A stretch of 9,657 nt of DNA from Hyphomicrobiales bacterium (lineage in GTDB: Bacteria > Pseudomonadota > Alphaproteobacteria > Rhizobiales > Beijerinckiaceae), in assembly GCA_027489835.1 (NCBI GenBank), contig JAIXZF010000439.1, positions 1-9,657 of the forward strand. The letters are read 5' to 3'. Shown here piece after piece: positions 1-6,407 of the stretch. The position numbers and the translations under genes were made by a program. Positions within the stretch are counted from its first letter, which is position 1; each line of letters opens with the position of its first letter. The notes under the pieces were generated by a model. The model was not told the DNA's origin. It saw nothing but the letters and a program-made list of their open reading frames with translations, and ran no database searches.

Positions 1-143
1 CCCGGGGCGCCGGCGTCGTGATCCTCGGCTGCACGGAAATCCCCCTCGCCTTCCCGCCCGACTGGACCGCTGCGCCGACGGTCGACACCATCGATGTGCT
101 GGCGCGGGCATGCCTGCGCTGGTGGGCGAACGGAGAGGCGTGA
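1..143 (+). CDS. Aspartate/glutamate racemase family protein, C-terminal fragment
   Basis: This is the last 46 codons of a gene that starts before the window; the frame is open from base 3 and ends at TGA 141-143. The peptide contains GVVILGCTEIPLAF, the second catalytic-cysteine motif (GCTE) of the aspartate/glutamate/hydantoin racemase superfamily. It is followed by PTVDTIDVLARA, matching the usual C-terminal 'DT...ha.a' segment. Family members interconvert L- and D-amino acids in the cytoplasm, using two cysteines without a cofactor; only the second cysteine (residue 10 of the fragment) is visible. The stop is one base from the next ATG, so the gene is probably cotranscribed with the methyltransferase that follows. 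Superfamily membership is fairly sure. Whether the substrate is aspartate, glutamate or something else (some relatives are isomerases or decarboxylases) cannot be told from the fragment. Confidence 0.75.
   Translation, partial: RGAGVVILGCTEIPLAFPPDWTAAPTVDTIDVLARACLRWWANGEA
132..137 (+). promoter_or_regulatory. Ribosome binding site of the methyltransferase gene
   Basis: GGAGAG lies inside the end of the racemase gene, 7 bases before ATG 145. It is the reason for choosing 145 over the in-frame upstream ATG at 94. The extra 17 residues from 94 are rich in Arg, Cys and Gly and overlap the racemase coding frame, so they look like read-through of another frame. Confidence 0.6.
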
Positions 144-144
144 G

Positions 145-882
145 ATGGCGCGGGTGAAGGGCGGCGCCCCCCGGCTCGACGCGGACGAGGTTCTGCGCTT
201 CTTCGAGGGGCGCGCGAAAGGCGCCGACCCGCTCGACCATTATGCCGTCACCGTCTTCACCGATCGCGAGGCCGCCGAGGAGCGGCACCTCGCCGAACGG
301 GACCGGGCCTTGAAGCTGCTCGGGCTGCCGGATCCCGCCGCCCATGTGCTCGACATCGGCTGCGGCGGCGGGCGCTGGGCGCGGTCCGTCGCCGGGCCTG
401 ACGGACGCGGCGTCGCCAGCTATTTCGGCATCGACTTCTCGGCCGCCCTGATCGACCTGGCGAAAGCGCAGCGGGCGCCGGGCGACATCGGTTTCGCGGT
501 GCTGCCGATCTCTGACTTCGCCGGTGGCGCGCCGCTGCCGCGGACTGATTACAGCCATGTCCTGGTGGTGGCGGTCTCGATCTACCTCAACGACGAGGAG
601 GCGGCGGCGATGCTGCGCCGTGCGGCCGGATTGCTGGCGCCGGGCGGGATCGTCTATCTGCGCGAGGGCATCTCGTCCGGGCCGGAGCGCCTCACGCTGA
701 TCGAGGAGCCGTCCGCCGCCTTGAATGACAGCTACAGCGCGGTCTATCGCACGGCGGACGAGTATGCGGGCCTGATCGCGGAGGCGGGCCTTCGCGTCGT
801 CGAGAGCGGGCCACTGGACAGCCGCCATTTCGCAAGGCATGCCGAGACGCATCACCGGTTCTTCCTCTGCGCCCGCCCATGA
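145..882 (+). CDS. Class I SAM-dependent methyltransferase
   Basis: A 245-residue protein with the Rossmann-type methyltransferase fold. Motif I is VLDIGCGGGRWA at residues 68-79, and the acidic ribose-binding residue is likely D97 in YFGIDFS. The LLAPGGIVYLRE segment at 163-174 is typical of the strand after motif III, and the protein ends in a FFLCARP strand. Residues 1-60 form a helical cap with a charged stretch (DREAAEERHLAERDR), which probably contributes to the substrate site. The acceptor is unknown; this branch includes O- and N-methyltransferases of small molecules and of glycan substituents. The gene starts one base after the racemase stop, and its TGA overlaps the ATG of the HAD phosphatase (ATGA), so the products are probably made together. 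There is no signal peptide or membrane segment, so it should be cytoplasmic. The fold assignment is firm; modification of a glycan decoration is inferred from the neighbours. Confidence 0.85.
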   Translation: MARVKGGAPRLDADEVLRFFEGRAKGADPLDHYAVTVFTDREAAEERHLAERDRALKLLGLPDPAAHVLDIGCGGGRWARSVAGPDGRGVASYFGIDFSAALIDLAKAQRAPGDIGFAVLPISDFAGGAPLPRTDYSHVLVVAVSIYLNDEEAAAMLRRAAGLLAPGGIVYLREGISSGPERLTLIEEPSAALNDSYSAVYRTADEYAGLIAEAGLRVVESGPLDSRHFARHAETHHRFFLCARP

Positions 883-1481
883 GCACAGCCTTCTGCTTCG
901 ATCTCGACGGCACGCTGACCGCGCGCGAGCTTCTGCCCGCGATCGCGGCAGAGACGGGGCTCGTCGCTGAGATCGAGGCGCTGACGATGGCGACGATCAA
1001 CGGCGTGTTGCCTTTCGAGAGCTCGTTCCGGCTCCGCTGCCGCCTGCTGGCGGACGTGCCCATCTCGCGCGTGCACGCCATCGTTTCGGGCCTGCCGCTC
1101 TTCCAGGACATCATCGCGTTCATCCAGGCGCGGCCCCAGTCCTGCTACGTGATCACGGGCAACCTCGACGCCTGGGTCAGCGGCCTCCTCGCGCGCATCG
1201 GCGTCCCCTTCTTCGCCTCGCAGGCCGCGACCGATGGCGACCGCCTGCTTGGCGTCACGTCGGTGCTCGACAAGGGCGCCGCCGTCCAGCGGGTCCGCGC
1301 CGACCATGCGAGGATCGTGGCCGTAGGCGACGGGGTCGGCGACATGGCGATGTTCGAGAACGCCGATCTGCGCATCGCCTATGCGGGCCTCCATCCGCCC
1401 GTGCCGATGCTCGTGGCCAGCGCCGACATGGTCTGCACCTCGCAGGTCGCCCTCGTCCGCGCGCTCGAGGCGCTGCCATGA
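879..1481 (+). CDS. HAD-superfamily phosphatase, SerB-like (subfamily IB)
   Basis: A 200-residue hydrolase carrying all four HAD motifs. Motif I is DLDGT at 8-12, with nucleophile D8 and acid/base D10. Motif II is VITGN with T93, motif III is K132 in VLDKGAAV, and motif IV is GDGVGDMAM at 150-158 with the metal-binding aspartates. The helical cap between motifs I and II (about 15-80) and the overall size resemble phosphoserine phosphatase SerB and related small-molecule phosphatases, but the motif II context is TGN rather than SerB's SGG, so a different phosphomonoester is likely. It overlaps the methyltransferase by ATGA and the nucleotidyltransferase by 4 bases, indicating translational coupling. 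It probably removes phosphate from an intermediate in the pathway that feeds the nucleotidyltransferase. Phosphatase activity is well supported; the substrate is unknown. Confidence 0.8.
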   Translation: MSTAFCFDLDGTLTARELLPAIAAETGLVAEIEALTMATINGVLPFESSFRLRCRLLADVPISRVHAIVSGLPLFQDIIAFIQARPQSCYVITGNLDAWVSGLLARIGVPFFASQAATDGDRLLGVTSVLDKGAAVQRVRADHARIVAVGDGVGDMAMFENADLRIAYAGLHPPVPMLVASADMVCTSQVALVRALEALP

Positions 1482-2152
1482 TGCGCTTCGTCATCAGCGC
1501 CGCAGGCGTCGGATCGCGCCTCGGCATGGACATGCCCAAATGCCTGCTGCCCATCGGCGAGGCGCGGCTGATCGACTACCAGCTCGCCGTCCTTCCGCCT
1601 GGCAGTGACGTCCGCATCGTCGTCGGCTTCAGGGAGCAGGAGGTGATGGCGCATGTCGCGCAGCGCTGGCCAGACGTGACCTTCGTGCGCAATCCGGCCT
1701 ACGCCTCGACCAGCAACACCCATTCGCTCTATCTCGCCTCGCAGAACATTGCCGGTCCCTACGCCGCCATCGACGGCGACCTCATCATCGGCCAGGAGGG
1801 CTTCGACCGCTTCATCGAACGCTGCCGCACCTCAACGACGTCCATCGTCGGCGTCGTGCCGCGCGGCACGGAGGAAGCGGTCGGCGCTGTCGTGGCGGAC
1901 GGCTCCGTCGTCGCCTTCGCCCGGCCTGGAACGCCCGAGCAGGCCGACTGCGTGTTCGAATGGTGCGGCATCGCCTATGTCAGCGGGGTCGAGCTGTCCT
2001 CGAACCGCCGCTTCGTCTTCGAGGAGCTGTCGCGGCATCTTCCGCTGCCGGCCTTCGAGATTCCCTGTCTCGAGATCGACACGCCACAGGACCTCAGGCG
2101 GGCGGTGGAGGAGATCAGGCTGGGCCGCATGAGGCTGCCGGCGCTGCCGTGA
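1478..2152 (+). CDS. LicC-like nucleotidyltransferase (CTP/NTP transferase)
   Basis: A 224-residue GT-A-fold nucleotidyltransferase. The N-terminal signature AAGVGSRLGMDMPKCLL (residues 8-24) holds the glycine-rich NTP loop, R14 and the phosphate-binding K21. NPAYASTSNTHSLYLA (72-87) is the pattern typical of choline-phosphate cytidylyltransferase LicC and its relatives, including the phosphonate and phosphoglutamine cytidylyltransferases. Metal ligands are likely the acidic residues in AIDGDLI (97-103) and CLEIDTPQDL (197-206). It should couple a small phosphorylated compound to a nucleoside monophosphate, releasing pyrophosphate. ATG 1478 overlaps the HAD stop; a second ATG at 1481 would shorten it by one residue. 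Sugar-1-phosphate nucleotidyltransferases such as HddC are an alternative, but they are usually a little longer and lack this 'SLYLA' context. The enzyme class is confident; CTP as substrate is inferred from the LicC resemblance. Confidence 0.8.
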   Translation: MMRFVISAAGVGSRLGMDMPKCLLPIGEARLIDYQLAVLPPGSDVRIVVGFREQEVMAHVAQRWPDVTFVRNPAYASTSNTHSLYLASQNIAGPYAAIDGDLIIGQEGFDRFIERCRTSTTSIVGVVPRGTEEAVGAVVADGSVVAFARPGTPEQADCVFEWCGIAYVSGVELSSNRRFVFEELSRHLPLPAFEIPCLEIDTPQDLRRAVEEIRLGRMRLPALP

Positions 2153-2428
2153 CCGCCGCGGGCCGCTCGATCCGCGGCTGGTGACGGTGCGGCATTCCCG
2201 TCCCGCGCCTCACGAAGCTGGACGCGCCGGCCGCCTTGCGCTACCTGACCGCCGTCATGATCGGCAACCCGGCGATCGATGATGTGGAACTCCCATGGGG
2301 CGCGGGTGCAGCAACGACGCGCGTATCATCGTCGTCATCGCCAGAAATGGCCGACGTGATACTGCCGCCGTTTGATGTTGTGCAACGGCGCTTGATGCCT
2401 TAGGTGCCCGGCAAGCCCCCAATTCTGG
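2153..2428 (+). other. Intergenic region between the two + strand modules, probable promoter of the export operon
   Basis: This 276-base stretch is the longest gap between genes on the + strand. Bases 2280-2430 are visibly richer in A+T than the genes around them, as expected for a promoter, but I found no convincing pair of -35 and -10 boxes. A frame open from 2185 to a TAG at 2401 reads as a 72-codon peptide (containing APAALRYLTAVMIGNP) with no recognisable family; from its first ATG it has about 49 codons and no clear ribosome binding site. It could be a gene remnant or chance. The inverted pair GTTG-tg-CAAC near 2377-2386 is too short to call an operator. Confidence 0.45.
2155..2178 (+). 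terminator. Possible hairpin after the nucleotidyltransferase gene
   Basis: GCCGCGG (2155-2161) and CCGCGGC (2172-2178) can form a perfect 7-bp GC stem with a 10-base loop, starting three bases after the stop codon. No T-run follows, so it is not a classical intrinsic terminator. In DNA this GC-rich such repeats occur by chance, so this is a weak call. Confidence 0.3.
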
Positions 2429-3781
2429 ATGGATTCGATGCAATTCCACATGAATTCTGCGCGCGAACTCGGACGATTGATCCAGGAGCGCAAGGCCGTC
2501 ATCGGCGTGATCGGCATGGGCTATGTCGGCCTGCCGCTGGCGATCTCGCTGTCCGGCGCCGGATTCAGCGTTCTCGGATTCGATGTCGACAATCAGAAGA
2601 TGGACGCGCTCAATCAGGGCAAATCCTACCTCAAGCACATCCCAGGCTCGGCGCTGAAGGATTCCGTCGAGGCCGGCAGGCTCAAGGGCACGACCGATTT
2701 CGGACTGTGCGGCACCGCTGACGTGCTCATCATCGCCGTCCCGACCCCGCTGACCAAGCATCGCGAGCCGGACCTCAAATACGTGACGCAGACGGCTCAG
2801 GCGGTGAAGAAGACGCTGCGGCGCGGCCAGCTCATCATCCTCGAATCGACCACCTATCCCGGCACGACCTCGGAAATCCTGAAGCCGATCCTCGAAAGCA
2901 GCGGGCTGAAGGCCGCCGAGGATTTCTTCCTCGCCTTCTCGCCCGAGCGCGAGGACCCCGGCAATCCGCATTACAGCACGCGCACCATTCCCAAGGTCGT
3001 GGGCGGCGACGGCCCCGATGCCCTGGCGCTGGCGAGCGCGGTCTACGATGCTGCCATCACCCGCGTCGTGCCCGTCTCGTCGACCGAGACAGCCGAGGCC
3101 GTCAAGCTGACCGAGAACATCTTCCGCGCCGTCAACATTGCGCTCGTCAACGAGCTCAAGGTCGTCTTCGAGCACATGGGAATCGACGTGTGGGAGGTCA
3201 TCGAGGCCGCCAACTCCAAGCCCTTCGGCTTCATGGCCTTCTATCCGGGCCCGGGCATCGGCGGGCACTGCATCCCGATCGACCCGTTCTACCTGACCTG
3301 GAAGGCCCGCGAGTTCGACATCAGCACGCGCTTCATCGAACTGGCCGGACAGATCAATTCGAACATGCCCTACCGCGTCGTCGACCGGCTGGCGCGCGAA
3401 CTCGACCTCCGGCAGGGCCGCGGCCTGCACAAGGCCAAGGTGCTGCTGCTCGGCATCGCCTACAAGCAGGACATCGGCGATTTCCGCGAGAGCCCCGCCC
3501 TCAAGGTTCTCGAACTGCTCGAGAAGCGCGGGGCCGTGGTCGATTTCCACGACCCGTACCTTCCGGTCTTCCCGCGCGACATCGATTATCCGGAGCTCGA
3601 AGGGCGCACGAGCGTGCCTTTGGACGCCGCGAGCATTGCGGGCTATGATTGCGTCGTCGTGACCACCGGGCATCGCGACGTCGATTACGGCCTCGTGGTC
3701 GACAACGCGCGCATGGTGGCCGATACGCGCAACGCCTTGCAGCCCCGTGGGCTGATGAAGGACAACGCCTTCAAATGCTGA
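2429..3781 (+). CDS. Nucleotide-sugar 6-dehydrogenase (UDP-GlcNAc/UDP-Glc type, WbpA/TuaD-like)
   Basis: A 450-residue cytoplasmic enzyme of the UDP-glucose/GDP-mannose dehydrogenase family. It oxidises the C6 hydroxyl of a UDP-sugar to a carboxylate in two NAD-dependent steps, giving an acidic building block. The NAD-binding loop is GVIGMGYVGLPLA (26-38). VKLTEN (225-230) supplies the catalytic-site lysine and asparagine, and GIGGHCIPIDPFYL (276-289) carries the catalytic C281. The C-terminal UDP-binding domain begins around 335 with LLLGIAYKQDIGDFRESPA. The GGHCIP context and SPEREDPGN resemble WbpA-type UDP-N-acetyl-D-glucosamine dehydrogenases more than plain UDP-glucose dehydrogenases, but the substrate is not certain. 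The 2429 start has no good ribosome binding site; ATG 2438 has GGATGG (2427-2432) five bases upstream and would give 447 residues. It is the first gene of the export operon. Confidence 0.88.
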   Translation: MDSMQFHMNSARELGRLIQERKAVIGVIGMGYVGLPLAISLSGAGFSVLGFDVDNQKMDALNQGKSYLKHIPGSALKDSVEAGRLKGTTDFGLCGTADVLIIAVPTPLTKHREPDLKYVTQTAQAVKKTLRRGQLIILESTTYPGTTSEILKPILESSGLKAAEDFFLAFSPEREDPGNPHYSTRTIPKVVGGDGPDALALASAVYDAAITRVVPVSSTETAEAVKLTENIFRAVNIALVNELKVVFEHMGIDVWEVIEAANSKPFGFMAFYPGPGIGGHCIPIDPFYLTWKAREFDISTRFIELAGQINSNMPYRVVDRLARELDLRQGRGLHKAKVLLLGIAYKQDIGDFRESPALKVLELLEKRGAVVDFHDPYLPVFPRDIDYPELEGRTSVPLDAASIAGYDCVVVTTGHRDVDYGLVVDNARMVADTRNALQPRGLMKDNAFKC

Positions 3782-3783
3782 GC

Positions 3784-3833
3784 GGCCGCGCGCCGGACGG
3801 CATGGTCCCCCGGGCCCATGCTCCGGCGCGGCC
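3784..3833 (+). repeat. Large GC-rich intercistronic hairpin
   Basis: In the 85-base gap between the dehydrogenase and the glycosyltransferase, GGCCGCGCGCCGGA (3784-3797) is complementary to TCCGGCGCGGCC (3822-3833), giving 12 pairs with a 2-base bulge. Inside it, CATGG (3801-3805) pairs with CCATG (3816-3820), adding 5 pairs after a small internal loop. No T-run follows, and the next gene's ribosome binding site at about 3852-3857 lies outside the stem. It may act as an mRNA processing or stability element, or as a partial attenuator that sets relative expression of the genes on either side. Confidence 0.5.
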
Positions 3834-3866
3834 CGTCATCCAGGCGCTGCCGGGGAGAGACCAGAC

Positions 3867-5519
3867 ATGAACTCGGTTGATGACGGCGCTCCGGCGGGCA
3901 ATGGCGCAGCGCGCAGCCGCAGCAGGACGCGCTCGGGAAGCGCAGCCCCCATCGTCGTGGAGGGGCGCAAGGCCCGCCCGGTCGCGAAGAGCGCCGAGGC
4001 GCTGTTCTCGCAGCCGGCGATCAAGGCGCGTGTCGTTACTCCGCCGCCGCCCCCGCCGCGCCCGGCCGTGATCCGCAGGGCGGACGACGAGACCGGGGAC
4101 CACGAGCGTCCGGATGAGGAGGCCGACGAGGTCCGGGCCGAGGATGACGGGCTGCGCATCCTCGTGATGTGCAATTACGATCCTTACAACGCGGCGACCG
4201 TCTGCGACCACATCAACGCGTTCTATCACTATTCGAAGCACGAGGTCTTCGTTCTCTCGAACATCGGCAAGCTGCCGGCGAAGTTCTCTTTCGAGCCGTT
4301 TGACGTCATCGTCATCCACTACTCGCTCTTCATCGCCGTCGACGCTTACGTGCCGCCCGACGTGCGCGCGCGGCTGTCGCGCTTCCGCGGCGTCAAGATG
4401 CTGTTCATCCAGGATGAGTACCGGTTCGTGAACCGGACCATCGCCGCGATCAACGAGTGCGGCGTCGACGTGGTCTTCACCTGCGTTCCGCAGGGCGAGA
4501 TCGGCAAGGTCTATCCGCCCAAGCAGGTGCCCCATACCGGCTTCGTCAACGTGCTCACGGGCTATGTGCCCGAGGGGCTCAAGCTCTTCCAGCCCCGCCC
4601 GCTCGCCGAGCGCCCGATCACGGTCGGCTACCGGGGCCGGGTCTATCCGGCCTGGCATGGCGAGGCCGGCCGCGAGAAGCACGAGATCGGCCGGCGCTTT
4701 CTGGCCGACGCCAAGCCCTACGGCATCAAATGCGACATTGCCTGGAACGAGCGCAGTCGCATCTACGGCATCCAGTGGGTGGAGTTCATGCAGCGCTGCC
4801 GTGCGATGCTGGCGGTCGAGAGCGGCGCGAGCGTGTTCGACTTCGACGGTTCGGTCTCGGCCACGGTCGACACCTTCGTCGCGGTGCTAGGCCTGTCCGG
4901 CAAGCAGAGCTCGCGCGTTCGCCAGTTCCTGAAGGGCAGCGGCCCCTATGCCACCGACCCGGAGGCGCGGGAGCTTTACGAGGCGCTGCGCGAGACCTTC
5001 TTCAAGGAGAAGGAAAACCTCATCGACCTCGCCCAGCTCTCGCCGCGCGTCTTCGAGGCGGCGACGCTGAAGACCATGCTGATCATGTATGAGGGCAGCT
5101 ATTCCGGCGCCTTCAAGCCGTGGCGGCATTACGTGCCGCTGCGGAAGGATCACGGCAACATGGCCGAGGTCGTCGAGTTCCTGAACAACCCGATCGAATG
5201 CGCCAAGGTCATCGCGAACTGCTACGCCGAGGTCTGCGAGAACGACGCCTACAGCTACCGCGAGTTCATCGCGAAGTTCGACCGCATCGCCCATGATCTC
5301 TGCACCCCGCGCCATCGCTCGACGGTGCCACGCTTCACCCGTGAGGAGATGGACAAGATCCGGGTCTTCTACCACATCCAGTATCCCTACTCGCTCGATC
5401 CGACTTCGCTCAAGCGCATGAACCGCAACCCGCTGAAGCTTGTGCGGCAGATGGTGGCGCCGAAGCCGAACGAACTCGGGCTCAGGGACATCATCCGCCG
5501 GGTCGGCCGGCTTCGCTGA
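3867..5519 (+). CDS. GT-B-like glycosyltransferase with disordered N-terminal extension
   Basis: A 550-residue protein. Residues 1-95 are low complexity: an Arg/Ser-rich stretch, a proline run TPPPPPPRP at 58-66, then an acidic stretch to about 94, so probably disordered. A Rossmann-like domain begins at GLRILVMCNYDPYNAA (95-110) and continues through FDVIVIHYSLF (145-155) and MLFIQDEYRF (178-187). The C-terminal half has LSPRVFEAATLKTMLIMYEG (391-410) followed by PWRHYVPLRKD (418-428) and MAEVVEFLNN, the donor-binding and helix pattern of CgeB/GT1-like glycosyltransferases. ESGASVFDFDG (318-328) is another notable segment. It should transfer a sugar at the cytoplasmic face during glycan assembly; donor and acceptor are unknown. 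GGGGAG at 3852-3857 supports the start. Its stop shares one base with the permease start (TGATG). The fold is moderately sure, and it is the only glycosyltransferase in the window. Confidence 0.7.
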   Translation: MNSVDDGAPAGNGAARSRSRTRSGSAAPIVVEGRKARPVAKSAEALFSQPAIKARVVTPPPPPPRPAVIRRADDETGDHERPDEEADEVRAEDDGLRILVMCNYDPYNAATVCDHINAFYHYSKHEVFVLSNIGKLPAKFSFEPFDVIVIHYSLFIAVDAYVPPDVRARLSRFRGVKMLFIQDEYRFVNRTIAAINECGVDVVFTCVPQGEIGKVYPPKQVPHTGFVNVLTGYVPEGLKLFQPRPLAERPITVGYRGRVYPAWHGEAGREKHEIGRRFLADAKPYGIKCDIAWNERSRIYGIQWVEFMQRCRAMLAVESGASVFDFDGSVSATVDTFVAVLGLSGKQSSRVRQFLKGSGPYATDPEARELYEALRETFFKEKENLIDLAQLSPRVFEAATLKTMLIMYEGSYSGAFKPWRHYVPLRKDHGNMAEVVEFLNNPIECAKVIANCYAEVCENDAYSYREFIAKFDRIAHDLCTPRHRSTVPRFTREEMDKIRVFYHIQYPYSLDPTSLKRMNRNPLKLVRQMVAPKPNELGLRDIIRRVGRLR

Positions 5520-6394
5520 TGACGGTCGAGGACGTGACGACCGACGCCGGCGGACGCGCGAGGCCCCGCCCGCGCATCCGCTCGGAGGACATCCGGCCCG
5601 AAGTCAGCTATTGGCGCCGGGCTGTCGACGATCTGGCCGGCGGCCTGGCCCGCTGGAACCTCGTGCTGCTGCTCGGCGCGAGCGATGTGGCGTCGCGTTA
5701 CAGGCGCAGCGTGCTCGGCCAGTTCTGGCTGACGCTGTCCAACGCGGTGCTGATCCTGGCCATCGGATTCGTCTGGGCCAACATCTGGAAACAGCCCCTT
5801 GCGGAGTTCCTGCCCTATCTGGCGGCCGGCCACGTCTTCTGGCTGCTCATGACGACGAGCCTGACGGATGCCTCCACGACCTTCGCCACGTCGGCCTCCT
5901 ACATGAAGGAGCTGAACCTGCCGCGGTCGACCTACCTGATGGCCAACATGGTCAAGCACCTGGTCATCCTCGGGCACAACATCATCATCGTGCCGGTCGT
6001 GTTCCTGGCCTTCGGGCTGTGGCCGAACTTCGGCATGCTGCTGGTGATCCCGGCGCTGGCCTTGACCGTGGCGACGCTGCTCGCGGCGTCCTTCTGGCTC
6101 GGCATCGTCGGCGTGCGCTTCCGGGACGTGCCCGGCATCGTCGGCAACCTGACCATGGTGCTGTTCTTCCTGACGCCCGTGATCTGGCGGCAGGAACTGA
6201 TCGATCCGCACCTGCGCTCGCTCCTCGTCTTCAATCCGTTCCACGTCTTCCTGGAACTGCTGCGCGCGCCGCTTCTCGGCCACGCGCCGGAGCCGCACTA
6301 TTGGCTCATTGCGCTGGCAATCTTCGCGGGGAATGCGGCGCTCGGCTTCGTGGTCTTCGCGAAGTGGCGGCGCTGGATCACCTTCTGGCTTTGA
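5519..6394 (+). CDS. ABC-2 polysaccharide export permease (Wzm/KpsM/RfbA-type)
   Basis: A 291-residue inner-membrane protein. After a charged cytoplasmic N-terminus (1-45) comes DVASRYRRSVLGQFW (56-70), the conserved segment just before the first membrane helix in polysaccharide and teichoic-acid exporters. About six hydrophobic spans are visible, near 71-89, 99-117, 145-166, 171-197, 206-223 and 262-281, which is the usual ABC-2 membrane-domain topology and length. FFLTPVIWRQELI (216-228) with FNPFHVFLELLRAPLLG (238-254) matches the family's signature between the fifth and sixth helices. It should form a dimer with the ATPase encoded next and move lipid-linked polysaccharide across the inner membrane. 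It begins on the last base of the glycosyltransferase stop codon, so translation is likely coupled. The assignment is firm; whether the cargo is capsule, O-antigen or exopolysaccharide cannot be told. Confidence 0.9.
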   Translation: MTVEDVTTDAGGRARPRPRIRSEDIRPEVSYWRRAVDDLAGGLARWNLVLLLGASDVASRYRRSVLGQFWLTLSNAVLILAIGFVWANIWKQPLAEFLPYLAAGHVFWLLMTTSLTDASTTFATSASYMKELNLPRSTYLMANMVKHLVILGHNIIIVPVVFLAFGLWPNFGMLLVIPALALTVATLLAASFWLGIVGVRFRDVPGIVGNLTMVLFFLTPVIWRQELIDPHLRSLLVFNPFHVFLELLRAPLLGHAPEPHYWLIALAIFAGNAALGFVVFAKWRRWITFWL

Positions 6395-6407
6395 AGCAGG
6401 GCTCCGG

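Noticed and set aside
94..144. Upstream in-frame start for the methyltransferase at ATG 94
   Set aside because: The added residues overlap the racemase coding frame and look unlike protein; GGAGAG is well placed for ATG 145.
879..2152. Module read as an ADP- or GDP-heptose pathway (GmhB plus HddC)
   Set aside because: The phosphatase is of the SerB-like type, the nucleotidyltransferase has LicC-like features, and no heptose kinase or isomerase gene is visible.
2255..3673. Long open frame of 472 codons on the - strand opposite the dehydrogenase
   Set aside because: It lies antisense to a gene with clear catalytic motifs. Its peptide is an Asp/Arg/Gly/Val-rich mixture with no domain, as expected for the antisense frame of GC-rich coding DNA.
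4030..4065. CCGCCGCC-type run read as a microsatellite
   Set aside because: It is in frame and encodes the short proline run of the glycosyltransferase leader; it is too short and irregular to call a variable repeat.
3771..4682. 303-codon - strand frame opposite the glycosyltransferase start
   Set aside because: Low-complexity antisense shadow with no recognisable motif. The + strand gene has a ribosome binding site and glycosyltransferase segments.
6309..6407. Upstream in-frame start for the export ATPase at ATG 6309
   Set aside because: It would overlap the permease by 86 bases and add a Ser/Arg-rich leader not seen in this family; ATG 6408 has a ribosome binding site.
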